Assembly (NCBI GenBank): GCA_019930625.1
Contig: CP082844.1
Location: 6,448,001-6,512,000, forward strand
DNA length: 64,000 bases
From: Nocardia asteroides
Lineage (GTDB): Bacteria > Actinomycetota > Actinomycetes > Mycobacteriales > Mycobacteriaceae
Direction: 5' to 3'
Under the pieces are notes generated by a model. The model saw only the letters and a list, made by a program, of their open reading frames with translations. It ran no database searches and was not told the DNA's origin. Every line of letters begins with the position of its first letter. Positions within the stretch are counted from its first letter, which is position 1. Below, in pieces: positions 44,493 to 52,869 of the stretch. The position numbers were made by a program, and so were the translations under genes.

Positions 44493-44684
44493 TCATGCCT
44501 GGATCCGTTTCGTCTCATGGGTCTCGAGAATGTCGACCCGATATACGTCGGTCCGGCCGGTCAGTCGACTGGCGAGATAAAGCGCGCGGTGCAGATTCCC
44601 GGTACGGATGCACTCGGACTGATACGCCTGCCCATCGGCATCGCGGTAGTGCACACGGTATCCGTATCTCTCCACTTCTTTCAT
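44493..44684 (-). CDS. Small hypothetical protein
   Basis: 63 aa from ATG 44684. AGGA lies about 12 bases upstream, so initiation is uncertain. The sequence GYRVHYRDADGQAYQSECIRTGNLHRALYLASRLTG has beta-alpha character and looks like a small folded domain. Charged and hydrophilic, with no membrane segment. It lies downstream of the recombinase-like gene on the same strand. Family not recognised. Confidence 0.6.
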   Translation of the reverse strand: MKEVERYGYRVHYRDADGQAYQSECIRTGNLHRALYLASRLTGRTDVYRVDILETHETKRIQA

Positions 44685-44796
44685 CGTCGTCGAATTCCTG
44701 CTCCAGGAGACATTCCATCCGGGTCGCGCCGGCCATCGTCGATCGCGGAACCGCCGCCGTGGGGGATGAACAGGGAACGACATACACCTCGACGTG

Positions 44797-45174
44797 TCAT
44801 GCCGGCAATTCCATGAGGTGCGCATTGCCGCGGGCCGCGAGGAAATCCAGTAGGCAGATGCGCGGCATCGCCATCCCGGACAGGTGGCCCGCGAGCGTTA
44901 CGACCACATGCGCTCCCGAGCGGCGACACGCGTGCACGAGCTCGGCGAACGCGTGCGGAACCGAGCAGGTCTGCGGTGACGGCTCGTGGAACACCGCCCC
45001 GAACTCATAGTCGTGCTCCCTGGCGAATGCCTCCAGCTGGGCCTGGCACCGGGAGATTTCCGAATCCTCCAGCAAGTCCAAGCGAAGGTATCCGTACACC
45101 AGCGGCCGGCCCCTCGGGCCAGTGGACCACTCGACATCCCCCGTATTGCTGTTCCCCTTGTTGATAGTGCTCAT
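44797..45174 (-). CDS. Orphan serine-recombinase-like domain protein without catalytic Ser
   Basis: 125 aa. Residues ~24-110 align by eye with the resolvase catalytic fold: LVYGYLRLD (cf. GYxRVS), EISRCQAQLEAFAREHDYEF, FAELVHACRRSGAHVVVTLAGHLS. The nucleophilic serine position is Asp 33 (RLD instead of RVS), and there is no C-terminal DNA-binding helix-turn-helix. It is therefore unlikely to recombine DNA; a regulatory or scaffold role is possible. Similar short resolvase-like proteins occur in actinobacteria. Translationally coupled to the upstream leader ORF by ATGA. Confidence 0.68.
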   Translation of the reverse strand: MSTINKGNSNTGDVEWSTGPRGRPLVYGYLRLDLLEDSEISRCQAQLEAFAREHDYEFGAVFHEPSPQTCSVPHAFAELVHACRRSGAHVVVTLAGHLSGMAMPRICLLDFLAARGNAHLMELPA

Positions 45175-45275
45175 GGTGCGTCTCGGATCGATGGTGGATG
45201 ATCAAGAGCGAGTATTGTTTTCGGCCCTGGAGAAGTGCTTCGTTGCGCTTCCGGCTCGATGAGTGATTGCGCCAT
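45171..45275 (-). CDS. 34-codon leader ORF derived from a duplicated ABC ATPase start
   Basis: Starts at ATG 45275 and reads MAQSLIEPEAQRSTSPG..., compared with MTQSLIELRSATKRFPG of the ATPase at 44323. The nucleotide alignment shows a 2-base deletion after codon 7, which shifts frame. The stop TGA overlaps the ATG of the recombinase-like gene (ATGA). It could act as a coupling leader rather than a functional peptide. A weak GAGAAG lies upstream. Confidence 0.55.
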   Translation of the reverse strand: MAQSLIEPEAQRSTSPGPKTILALDHPPSIRDAP

Positions 45276-45390
45276 TGCTCACTTCTCGAGATCGAGATAA
45301 GCGAACCGTACGTGTTCTGCGTCACAACGTGGAGCTTGTGCGCGCAACAGACACAAACGCGAAATTCGCAGGTTTTGCGCGTTCTGCTCA
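45225..45390 (-). repeat. Promoter/start duplication, copy 2 (kinase-proximal)
   Basis: 166 bp, roughly three-quarters identical to 44272-44442 in the same orientation. It retains start codon, spacing, the block ACCGTACGTGT, GCGTCACA, GGAGCTTGTGCGC and TTTTGCGC. Its far end reaches 30 bp from the sensor-kinase start at 45420, so any regulator site in it could serve both the leader/recombinase-like gene and the kinase. Confidence 0.85.
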
Positions 45391-45419
45391 TACGGGTGCG
45401 AGTGGTCTATGCTGCGGCT

Positions 45420-47108
45420 ATGGCCAGTGAGGGCGCGAGGGCCGTGCGGTTGCGGACACAAGTTCTGCTGTCGCAGATCGTCGTCGTCACGCTGACGCTG
45501 GGCGTCGCGTTCGCGGTATTCGGCTACCTCAGCGATCAGCGGCTGCGCGACACCTATGGGCAGCGCGCGCTGGCCGTCGCGCGGACGGTCGCCGCCGACC
45601 CGGTGGTGCGCCGCGAGGTGGCCCGGTATGCGCCGGGCACCATCAGCGATGATTCCGCTACATATCAGGAGCTCGCCACGGGCCCACTGGAGCGGCTGGC
45701 AGTCGACGCCACTCTGAGCAACCGGGCATTGTTCGTGGTGATCGTCGACGACGCGGGCATCCGACTAGCGCATCCGGATCCCGGCCGGCTCGCCGAACAC
45801 GTCAGCACCGACCCGTCCGCGGCGCTCGCGGGCCGGGAGTCGATCACCGAGGAACGCGGCACGCTCGGCGACTCGGTGCGCGCGAAAGTCCCGGTTCGAG
45901 CCCCTGATTCCGAGCAGGTGGTCGGCGCGGTGAGCGTCGGCATCTCCACCGACGCGGTGCGCGATCAGCTGCTCGACGATCTGCGCACCGCGGGCGCGCT
46001 GGTCGGCGCTGCGCTGCTGGTCGGCATCGCGGGCTCGATCCTGCTCGCCCGGCGATGGCGGGGCCTGACGCTCGGACTGGAGCCGGACGAACTGGCCGAA
46101 CTGGTTCGCGGCCAAGCCGCCGTGTTGCACGGCATCGGCGGCGGCGTGCTCGCCGTCGACGCGTCGTGGCGGACGACCTTCGTCAACGACGAGGCACGCA
46201 GGCTGCTCGGTATCGCGCCGGATATCGGGCGGCCGGTGGCGGAGATCGGGTTGACGCGCCGGGTGCTGGAGACATTTCGCCGGATGGACGAGCAGCCCTC
46301 CCCGGCGACGGTCGGTTCGCACGCCGTCGTCGTCTCGGCGCGCCGGGTCAGCCGGGAAGGACGCGACCTCGGCGCGGTGCTCACCGTACGCGACCGCACC
46401 GACGTGGAATCGCTGACCAGGCAGTTGGACGCCGTGCAGTCGATGAGCACGGTGCTGCGCGCGCAGCGCCACGAGTTCTCCAACAAGATGCATCTGATCA
46501 GCGGCCTGCTGCACAGCGGGCGGGTCGAGGAGGCCTCGCGATCGATCGACGAACTGGTCGGCGCGGGCCCGCTCGGCGCCGCGACACCCGGCATCGACGC
46601 CATCCATGACGCCTACCTCCAGGCATTCCTGGCCGCCAAGGCCGCGCACGCCAGGGAGAACGGCGTGGAGCTCGTGCTCGGAGCCAACACGTGGGTCGAG
46701 GGCGATCTCATCGATCCGGTGGACGTGACGACGGTGCTGGGCAATCTGCTCGACAACGCGATGGAGGCCGTCCGCGCCACCGACCGTCCCGTTCGTCAGG
46801 TGGAAGTCGAGCTGGTACAGGAGGATTCGACATTGCACATCACGGTCGCCGACAGCGGAGACGGAGTCGCGCCCGGGCTGGTCGACACGCTGTTCACCGA
46901 GGGGATCTCCACCCGGGAGGACCACGGCGCTCCCGGCGGACGCGGGGTCGGCCTGGCCCTCATCCGCCAGATCGCGCGCGCCCACGGCGGTGACGTGCGG
47001 CTGTCCAGCCCGGGTGGCGGCAGGCCGCCGCTCACCGGCGCCGAATTCATCGCGCGCATGCCGGGCGTGCTCGTCGGCAGGGAGGTGCCGTGGCCACAAC
47101 AGCTCTGA
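45420..47108 (+). CDS. Sensor histidine kinase, CitA/DcuS/DctS family
   Basis: 562 aa from ATG 45420. TM1 ~14-36; an extracytoplasmic PAS-like sensor ~40-185; TM2 ~190-210; a cytoplasmic PAS ~225-330; the H-box with His 351 (LRAQRHEFSNKMHLISGLL, the hallmark of this family); N-box GNLLDNAMEA; G-boxes DSGDG and GGRGVGLALI. Family members sense C4-dicarboxylates, citrate or related carboxylates. No Shine-Dalgarno is seen, so it is possibly leaderless. It overlaps the response regulator gene by 19 bases. Confidence 0.93.
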   Translation: MASEGARAVRLRTQVLLSQIVVVTLTLGVAFAVFGYLSDQRLRDTYGQRALAVARTVAADPVVRREVARYAPGTISDDSATYQELATGPLERLAVDATLSNRALFVVIVDDAGIRLAHPDPGRLAEHVSTDPSAALAGRESITEERGTLGDSVRAKVPVRAPDSEQVVGAVSVGISTDAVRDQLLDDLRTAGALVGAALLVGIAGSILLARRWRGLTLGLEPDELAELVRGQAAVLHGIGGGVLAVDASWRTTFVNDEARRLLGIAPDIGRPVAEIGLTRRVLETFRRMDEQPSPATVGSHAVVVSARRVSREGRDLGAVLTVRDRTDVESLTRQLDAVQSMSTVLRAQRHEFSNKMHLISGLLHSGRVEEASRSIDELVGAGPLGAATPGIDAIHDAYLQAFLAAKAAHARENGVELVLGANTWVEGDLIDPVDVTTVLGNLLDNAMEAVRATDRPVRQVEVELVQEDSTLHITVADSGDGVAPGLVDTLFTEGISTREDHGAPGGRGVGLALIRQIARAHGGDVRLSSPGGGRPPLTGAEFIARMPGVLVGREVPWPQQL

Positions 47109-47764
47109 CCGCCCTCGTCGTCGACGACGACTTCCGGGTGGCGAATCTGCACGCCGGAATAGTCGAATCCATCGCGGGGTTCACCGTGGCGGGCACCGCC
47201 AACACCCTCGCCGCCGCGCGGACGCTCATCGCGGCGCAGCCGGTCGACCTGGCGCTGGTCGACATCTACCTTCCCGATGGTTCCGGCATCGACTTCGTCC
47301 GCGAGATCCGCTGCGACGCCATGATTCTCACCGCGTCAACGGAGAGCGACGCCGTGCGAGCGGCGATCACGGCGGGCGCGCTGGCCTACCTGATCAAGCC
47401 GTTCCCGCACACCGAATTGGCCGCGCGGCTGGCCGCGTACGCCCGCTACCGGCGCATCCTCGCCGCACCACAGATCGACAACACCCGGGTGTCGGCCGCG
47501 CTGCACGCACTGCGCCCCACCGCCACCACGACGGCACCGGCCACGGCGGCGCCTTCCCCCACGAAAGACCTTGTCCTGCGATCCATTCACGAGGCGGGCG
47601 CACCACTGTCCGCCGGTGAGGTGGCCACGGCCATCGGCGTCTCCCGCGCCACCGCCCAACGCTACCTCGCCGCCCTCGTCTCGAGCGGCGCCGTGCGCAT
47701 GCGCCTACGGTACGGCAGCACCGGACGGCCCGAGCAGGAGTACTCGGCGGCGACCCCGCACTGA
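47090..47764 (+). CDS. Response regulator, CitB/DpiA/DctR family
   Basis: 224 aa. Receiver domain with acidic pocket DDD (12-14), phosphoacceptor Asp 58 (ALVDIYLPDGSG), T82 region and Lys 103 (YLIKPF). After an Ala/Thr-rich linker the C-terminal winged helix-turn-helix contains LSAGEVATAIGVSRATAQRYLAALVSSGAV, typical of CitB-type regulators. Partner of the upstream kinase. The most likely targets are the divergent ABC importer and the kinase promoter itself. Confidence 0.93.
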   Translation: MATTALTALVVDDDFRVANLHAGIVESIAGFTVAGTANTLAAARTLIAAQPVDLALVDIYLPDGSGIDFVREIRCDAMILTASTESDAVRAAITAGALAYLIKPFPHTELAARLAAYARYRRILAAPQIDNTRVSAALHALRPTATTTAPATAAPSPTKDLVLRSIHEAGAPLSAGEVATAIGVSRATAQRYLAALVSSGAVRMRLRYGSTGRPEQEYSAATPH

Positions 47765-48048
47765 ACGAACGGCCCGCCGCGGTCGTTGACGCGGTGCGGA
47801 TGGGAATGGCTGTGCCGTCGGCTCGTGCGGCGCACGCGCGGTGTCGGGCACGCAGCCGAGCAGTCGATACCAGCACGCGAGGATGACGAGTCCGAGGATC
47901 GGGCCATCACGGCAGCGGGCGGCGAGTTCCGCCGGAAATGTCCGCGATGTAGTGGTTCGTCGGCGAGCCGCACTCGTCCATCACCCGGAAGATTCGCGTC
48001 CGTGCTCCCGAGCCCCGACACGGGGCGGTACGACGGTAGCGTCGCGGT

Positions 48049-49101
48049 ATGAGCATCCTCGACGTCGCCATTGTGGGCTATGGCTTGGCTGGGTCGGTGT
48101 TCCACGCTCCGCTGATCGCCGCCGAGCCTCGGATGCGGGTGGCGGCGGTCGTCACGTCGTCGGCGGAACGCGCCGAGCAGGCACGTCGCGAGCACCCGGG
48201 TGTGCGTGTGGTCGCGCGGGCCGAGGAGTTGTTCGCCGCGCCGACCGGGATCGATCTGGTCGTGATCGCGACGCCCAACCACACGCACGCGCCGCTGGCC
48301 GGGCGGGCGCTCGACGCCGGGTTGCCGGTGGTGGTGGACAAACCGTTCGCGGTGTCGGTGGCCGACGCCGAAGACCTCGTCGCGCGAGCGGAGCGGGCCG
48401 GGGTCGCTCTGTCGGTCTTCCAGAACCGGCGCTGGGACGGCGACTTCCGTACCGTGCGCGAACTCGTGCGCACCGGAAAGCTGGGCGTGGTGCGCCGTTT
48501 CGAGTCACGGTTCGAACGCTGGCGTCCGGTGCCGAAAGGCGGCTGGCGGGAGATCGGCACCGACGAAGAGGGCGCGGGCATCCTGCTCGACCTCGGCAGC
48601 CACCTGGTGGATCAGGTGGTGACGCTGTTCGGGCCGGTGCGCTCGGTCTATTGCGAGCTGGACCGGCGGCGCGAGGGGATCACCACCGACGACGACGCGT
48701 TCGTCGCGCTCACCCACACCGGCGGCGTCCGCTCCCACTTGTGGATGAGCGCCGTCGCCCCCCATCTCGGTCCGCGTTTCCGGGTACTCGGGTCGGCGGC
48801 CGGTTATGTCACCTACGGCCTGGACCCGCAGGAGGACGCGCTGCGGTCCGGTCGCCGCCCGGACGACGGATCGCCGTGGGGGACGGTAGACCCCGACCGC
48901 TGGGGCGTCCTGGGCGCTGAATCCGGCTTCGCGCCCACACCAACCGCGCCCGGCGATTACCCGGCGTTCTACTCCGCGATGGCTGCCGCGCTACTCGACG
49001 GCGCGCCGGTTCCGGTCGATCCGCGCGACGCCGTCATCACCGTGGGCCTGCTGGCGAAAGCACGCGAGTCGGCGGCCAGGGGTGTGACCGTCACCGCCTG
49101 A
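48049..49101 (+). CDS. Gfo/Idh/MocA-family oxidoreductase
   Basis: 350 aa. N-terminal Rossmann motif GYGLAGSVFHAPLI, then DLVVIATPNHTHAPLAGRALDAG and the lysine motif DKPFAVSVADAE (K is the usual catalytic residue of the EKP group). The C-terminal part has ILLDLGSHLVDQ. Oxidises or reduces sugars or related hydroxyl compounds with NAD(P). No clear Shine-Dalgarno. Substrate unknown. Confidence 0.9.
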   Translation: MSILDVAIVGYGLAGSVFHAPLIAAEPRMRVAAVVTSSAERAEQARREHPGVRVVARAEELFAAPTGIDLVVIATPNHTHAPLAGRALDAGLPVVVDKPFAVSVADAEDLVARAERAGVALSVFQNRRWDGDFRTVRELVRTGKLGVVRRFESRFERWRPVPKGGWREIGTDEEGAGILLDLGSHLVDQVVTLFGPVRSVYCELDRRREGITTDDDAFVALTHTGGVRSHLWMSAVAPHLGPRFRVLGSAAGYVTYGLDPQEDALRSGRRPDDGSPWGTVDPDRWGVLGAESGFAPTPTAPGDYPAFYSAMAAALLDGAPVPVDPRDAVITVGLLAKARESAARGVTVTA

Positions 49102-49190
49102 TCGGGGCTGGCCACCTCCGCCGTGAGTCGATAACGTCGATTCCCGGATCGGCCGGGCGGAACCGGCCCTTCGGCGGAGAGGAGATCCGA

Positions 49191-50081
49191 ATGGGTTCAT
49201 CGGTTTTCGCGGTGTTCCTGCCGCCTGCCTTGGCCCTGGTCATGTTCGGGCTCGGATTGACCTTGACGATCGACGATTTCGCGCGCGTGCTGCGCTACCC
49301 CAAAGCGGCGGTGATCGCGCTGGCCTGCCAGATGGTGGTGCTGCCCGCAGTGTGCCTCGGCCTGATCCAGCTGTTCGGGCTCGAAGGCGCACTGGCCGCG
49401 GGCATGATGCTGCTGGCCGCGTCGCCGGGCGGCGCGTCGGCCAACCTGTTCAGTCACATCGCCGGAGGCAACGTGGCGCTGAACATCACGCTCACCGCGA
49501 TCAATTCGGTGCTCGCGGTGTTCACCATGCCGGTGGTGGTCGCGCTGTCCTACGCGTTGTTCCTCGAAGGCGAAGGATCGGTCGGACTGCGCCCGGACAA
49601 ATTCGCCCAGGTCTTCGCCATCGTGCTCGTGCCGGTCGCGATCGGCATGCTGGTGCACCGGCGGTTCCCCGGGTGGTCGCGGCGGATGCGCGGCGCGGTC
49701 AAGATCCTGTCCGTCGTGGTCCTCGTGCTGGTGATCGCGGCCGGAGTGGGGACGAATCTGGACGTGCTGTCGGAGCACGTCGGGAAGCTGGCGGCGATCT
49801 GCCTGACCTTCGCCGTGATCAGTCTGGCCGTCGGCTACTTCGTCCCCCGGCTGTGGCGGGTGGAAACCGAACAGGCGATCGCCTCGGCCATGGAGATCGG
49901 CGTGCACAACGCGGCGCTCGCGATCGCCGTCGCCGCTTCGGTGTTGCACAACGACACCATGGCCGTCCCGGGCGCGGTGTACGGAGTTCTGATGAACATT
50001 CCCGCGGCGGGCGCGGCATATCTGCTGGCCAGGCGCGCCCGTCGGGAGCAGCCCGCGGCGGCGCCGAGCATGGCGGGTTAG
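49191..50081 (+). CDS. Bile acid:sodium symporter family (BASS) protein
   Basis: 296 aa with about nine membrane helices and GGAGAGGAG ahead of the ATG. Conserved pieces are FGLGLTLTIDDFARVLRYPKA, ASPGGASANLFSHIAGGNVALNITLTAINS (the Na+-binding crossover region of BASS transporters) and EIGVHNAALAIAVAAS. Bacterial members import organic anions such as bile acids, pantoate or pyruvate-like molecules. Confidence 0.9.
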   Translation: MGSSVFAVFLPPALALVMFGLGLTLTIDDFARVLRYPKAAVIALACQMVVLPAVCLGLIQLFGLEGALAAGMMLLAASPGGASANLFSHIAGGNVALNITLTAINSVLAVFTMPVVVALSYALFLEGEGSVGLRPDKFAQVFAIVLVPVAIGMLVHRRFPGWSRRMRGAVKILSVVVLVLVIAAGVGTNLDVLSEHVGKLAAICLTFAVISLAVGYFVPRLWRVETEQAIASAMEIGVHNAALAIAVAASVLHNDTMAVPGAVYGVLMNIPAAGAAYLLARRARREQPAAAPSMAG

Positions 50082-50168
50082 CGGCGGCAGCGGGCTGCCC
50101 GGACACCGACGTGCCCGATCGGTAGCCTCTCGGAGGATCGACGCCATTCGAAGGGAACAAGCTGCGCC

Positions 50169-51845
50169 ATGCAACCGCTCGGCACGAACGATCCGACGCG
50201 GATCGGGGACTACCGTCTGCTCGGCGTGCTCGGCGCGGGTGGCATGGGGCGGGTCTACCTGGGACGGAACGCGGGTGGCCGCACCGTCGCGGTCAAGGTC
50301 ATCCGTCCGGACATGATCGACGCCGAATTCCGTGAGCGCTTCCGGCGCGAGGTCGCCTCGGCGCGACGGGTCGGCGGAAGGTTCACCGCGCCAGTGCTCG
50401 ACGCCGACGTGGACGCCGATCCGCCGTGGCTGGCCACCGGCTACGTGGCGGGGTTCTCGCTGGCCGACGCGGTCGACCGGTTCGGGCCGTTCACCGAGAA
50501 CTCGCTGCTCGTGCTGGCGCACGGGCTGATCGAGGCCTTGACGGCGGTCCATGGGGCCGGTGTGGTGCATCGCGACCTCAAGCCGTCGAATGTCCTGCTG
50601 GCCCTCGACGGTCCCAAGGTGATCGATTTCGGCATCGCCCGCGCTGTCGACGACAGCAAGCTCACCACCACCGGAAAGGTGATCGGCTCACCGGGATTCA
50701 TGTGTCCCGAGCAGGTGACCGGCGATCCGGTCGGCCCGGCCGCGGACGTCTTCGCCTTGGGCGGCGTCCTCGTATTCGCGGCGACCGGTCACGGACCGTT
50801 CGGCGTCGGCGAAACGGTGCAGATGCTGTGGCGGGTGGTCTACGAGGACCCCCAGCTCGACGACGTGCCCGAACGGCTGCGCCCGCTGGTGGCGGCCTGC
50901 CTGACCAAGGACGCCGCGGCCCGCCCGGCTCCCGACCAACTACTCGCCCGCCTCACCGCGCTCGGCATACCCGACCGCGGCGGCTGGCTGCCCGCGCCGG
51001 TGCTCGAGGAGGTCGGCCGCCGCGCGGTCGAGCTACTGAACCTGGACTCCGGCCCATTCGACCGGCAGTTTCCGGCACCTGCTGCCTCGAACCCGGCGCG
51101 CACCGCCGACACCATGGTCCGCCGCCCCCTTGACAACCCCCATTACACACCGGGCGACCTCGGACCATCGGTACCTATGCAGACCGGTCGTTTCGGCCTG
51201 TCCCAGGCACCTCCTACGTTCACACAACCACCCCACCACCCCGCGCACCAGAGCGCGCCTCGATCCGGTCCGGTCACCACCACTGCGCCCCCTCCGCGCC
51301 GCACGAGGAGCGCTCTGCTGATCGCCGGCGCGCTCGTAGTCTGCGTCGCGGTCGCCGTCGCCGCCTTCGTCGTAGGCGCCCAGCTGCGGAAGCAGGATCC
51401 GACCGATTCGACCGTGCAGACCACGCGTCCCAACCGCGATGTCGCCACAGCCACCGCAACGCCGACCGGTGACGCGGATACGACCGGCGACAGTCCTGCC
51501 GGCACGAGTGTTCCGCAGGCTTTCGTCGGGGAGTGGACAGGCGTCGCGCGCGACTTCCTCGCGTCGTTCGACATCGAGCTGACCATTCGAGACGGTGAAG
51601 TGGGCCAGGAGATCGCGCAGTCGTCGAACACCGGCAAATTGAGCGGCCAACGATGTTCACGTGCCGAGACACTGACCGGCGCGGGCGAGACAGAGCTGAC
51701 ATTCGTCGCACGGCTCTCGGGCGGCGCGGCCGACTGCCAGGACAACGGCTCTCGGTCGACGGTCACGTTGCGGCCGGACGGTTCGCTTTCCTACAGTTTC
51801 ACCGGCATCCTCGGCAATATCGAAGGGGTGCTGCGCAAGAAGTGA
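50169..51845 (+). CDS. Transmembrane Ser/Thr protein kinase with extracellular beta domain
   Basis: 558 aa. Kinase domain ~14-275: GAGGMGRVYLG loop, Lys 43, HRDLKPSN (134-141), DFG (153-155) and activation loop with TTTGKVIGSPGFMCPEQ. A Pro-rich juxtamembrane region ~300-375 precedes one membrane helix (~378-402). The extracellular ~430-558 portion, FVGEWTGVARDFLASFDIELTIRDGEVGQE, has lipocalin-like beta pattern. A sensor kinase of the PknB-like class. The sensed signal is unknown. Confidence 0.93.
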   Translation: MQPLGTNDPTRIGDYRLLGVLGAGGMGRVYLGRNAGGRTVAVKVIRPDMIDAEFRERFRREVASARRVGGRFTAPVLDADVDADPPWLATGYVAGFSLADAVDRFGPFTENSLLVLAHGLIEALTAVHGAGVVHRDLKPSNVLLALDGPKVIDFGIARAVDDSKLTTTGKVIGSPGFMCPEQVTGDPVGPAADVFALGGVLVFAATGHGPFGVGETVQMLWRVVYEDPQLDDVPERLRPLVAACLTKDAAARPAPDQLLARLTALGIPDRGGWLPAPVLEEVGRRAVELLNLDSGPFDRQFPAPAASNPARTADTMVRRPLDNPHYTPGDLGPSVPMQTGRFGLSQAPPTFTQPPHHPAHQSAPRSGPVTTTAPPPRRTRSALLIAGALVVCVAVAVAAFVVGAQLRKQDPTDSTVQTTRPNRDVATATATPTGDADTTGDSPAGTSVPQAFVGEWTGVARDFLASFDIELTIRDGEVGQEIAQSSNTGKLSGQRCSRAETLTGAGETELTFVARLSGGAADCQDNGSRSTVTLRPDGSLSYSFTGILGNIEGVLRKK

Positions 51846-51925
51846 GGCCCGGACGGTCATGGTTCGACGCCGCCGGTGAACGCATGCCCCGAGCGCGGGC
51901 GTGGTCGGGCGGTTAAGGTGCGGCG

Positions 51926-52720
51926 GTGGAGAGAGCGGAATTTGTCGAGCGCGGTGCTTCCATCGCCGAACGTCTGACGACCACTCAGGCGCAACCGCCG
52001 TGGTGGCTGGTGGTGGCGGCCGCGGTGGCGGCGCTCGTGCTGGTGGGTTACACCCCCATCTGGCGGTTCACCCGCAATATCGTCACCATCGCGCACGAAG
52101 GCGGGCACGCGCTGGTCGCGCTGCTCACCGGCCGCAAGCTCAACAGCATCCGGTTGCATTCGGACACTTCGGGGCTCACGGTGTCGAGTGGAAAACCCTA
52201 CGGCCTCGGGATGATCCTCACCACGATGGCGGGTTATCCGGCGCCGCCGCTGCTCGGTCTGGGGTTCGCCGCTCTGCTGGGCGCGAGCCGGATCACCCTG
52301 ATGCTCTGGACCGCCATCGTCCTGCTCGCCGCGGTCCTGATCAAGATCAGGAACATCTACGGCGGCATCACCGTACTCGGGCTCGCGGCGGTGGTCTTCG
52401 TCGTCTCCTGGTTCGGAACCGACACTCTGCAAGCGGGTTTCGCGTACCTGGGCGCCTGGTTCCTGCTGTTCGCCGGGGCACGTCCGGTGATCGAACTGCA
52501 AAGGGGCCGATCGCGGCAGCAGCGTTCCCGTTATCAGGACGTCGATTCCGACGCCGATCAGCTCGCCCGGCTCACCCGGCTGCCCGGCCTACTGTGGGTT
52601 CTCGTGTTCGGCACGATCGCCGTGGGCTCACTGCTGGTCGGTGCGTGGCTGCTCGTCTCCGCGATCGCCGAGATCTGCCTGCCGGGCGCGCCCGCCAGCT
52701 CCTGCTTCGCCGCGCGCTGA
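51926..52720 (+). CDS. M50-family membrane metalloprotease-like protein
   Basis: 264 aa from GTG 51926. The zinc-binding HExxH-like motif appears as HEGGH (57-61), preceded by a hydrophobic helix (~29-45), then six or so membrane segments. It resembles the actinobacterial M50 'site-2' family proteins, in which the Glu is preserved. A conserved Asp-containing second motif is not obvious. Probably involved in membrane proteolysis. The gene is 80 bp after the kinase. Confidence 0.82.
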   Translation: MERAEFVERGASIAERLTTTQAQPPWWLVVAAAVAALVLVGYTPIWRFTRNIVTIAHEGGHALVALLTGRKLNSIRLHSDTSGLTVSSGKPYGLGMILTTMAGYPAPPLLGLGFAALLGASRITLMLWTAIVLLAAVLIKIRNIYGGITVLGLAAVVFVVSWFGTDTLQAGFAYLGAWFLLFAGARPVIELQRGRSRQQRSRYQDVDSDADQLARLTRLPGLLWVLVFGTIAVGSLLVGAWLLVSAIAEICLPGAPASSCFAAR

Positions 52721-52869
52721 CCGCCGCGGCCACACTGCGCGGTGCGCTGGGGTCGATTAGGCTCCGATCCTGCCCCGTGCCAACGCGTTTACTCGCGGCG
52801 GCACATCGCCGAGCGCACCCACGGCGGCTGCCCGGCGCAGAACGCGATTCACGACCCCCCGGAGCCTGC

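Noticed and set aside
49125..49143. GAGTCGA/TCGATTC quasi-palindrome before the BASS transporter gene
   Set aside because: Six of seven pairs over short arms and no adjacent regulator; too weak to call.
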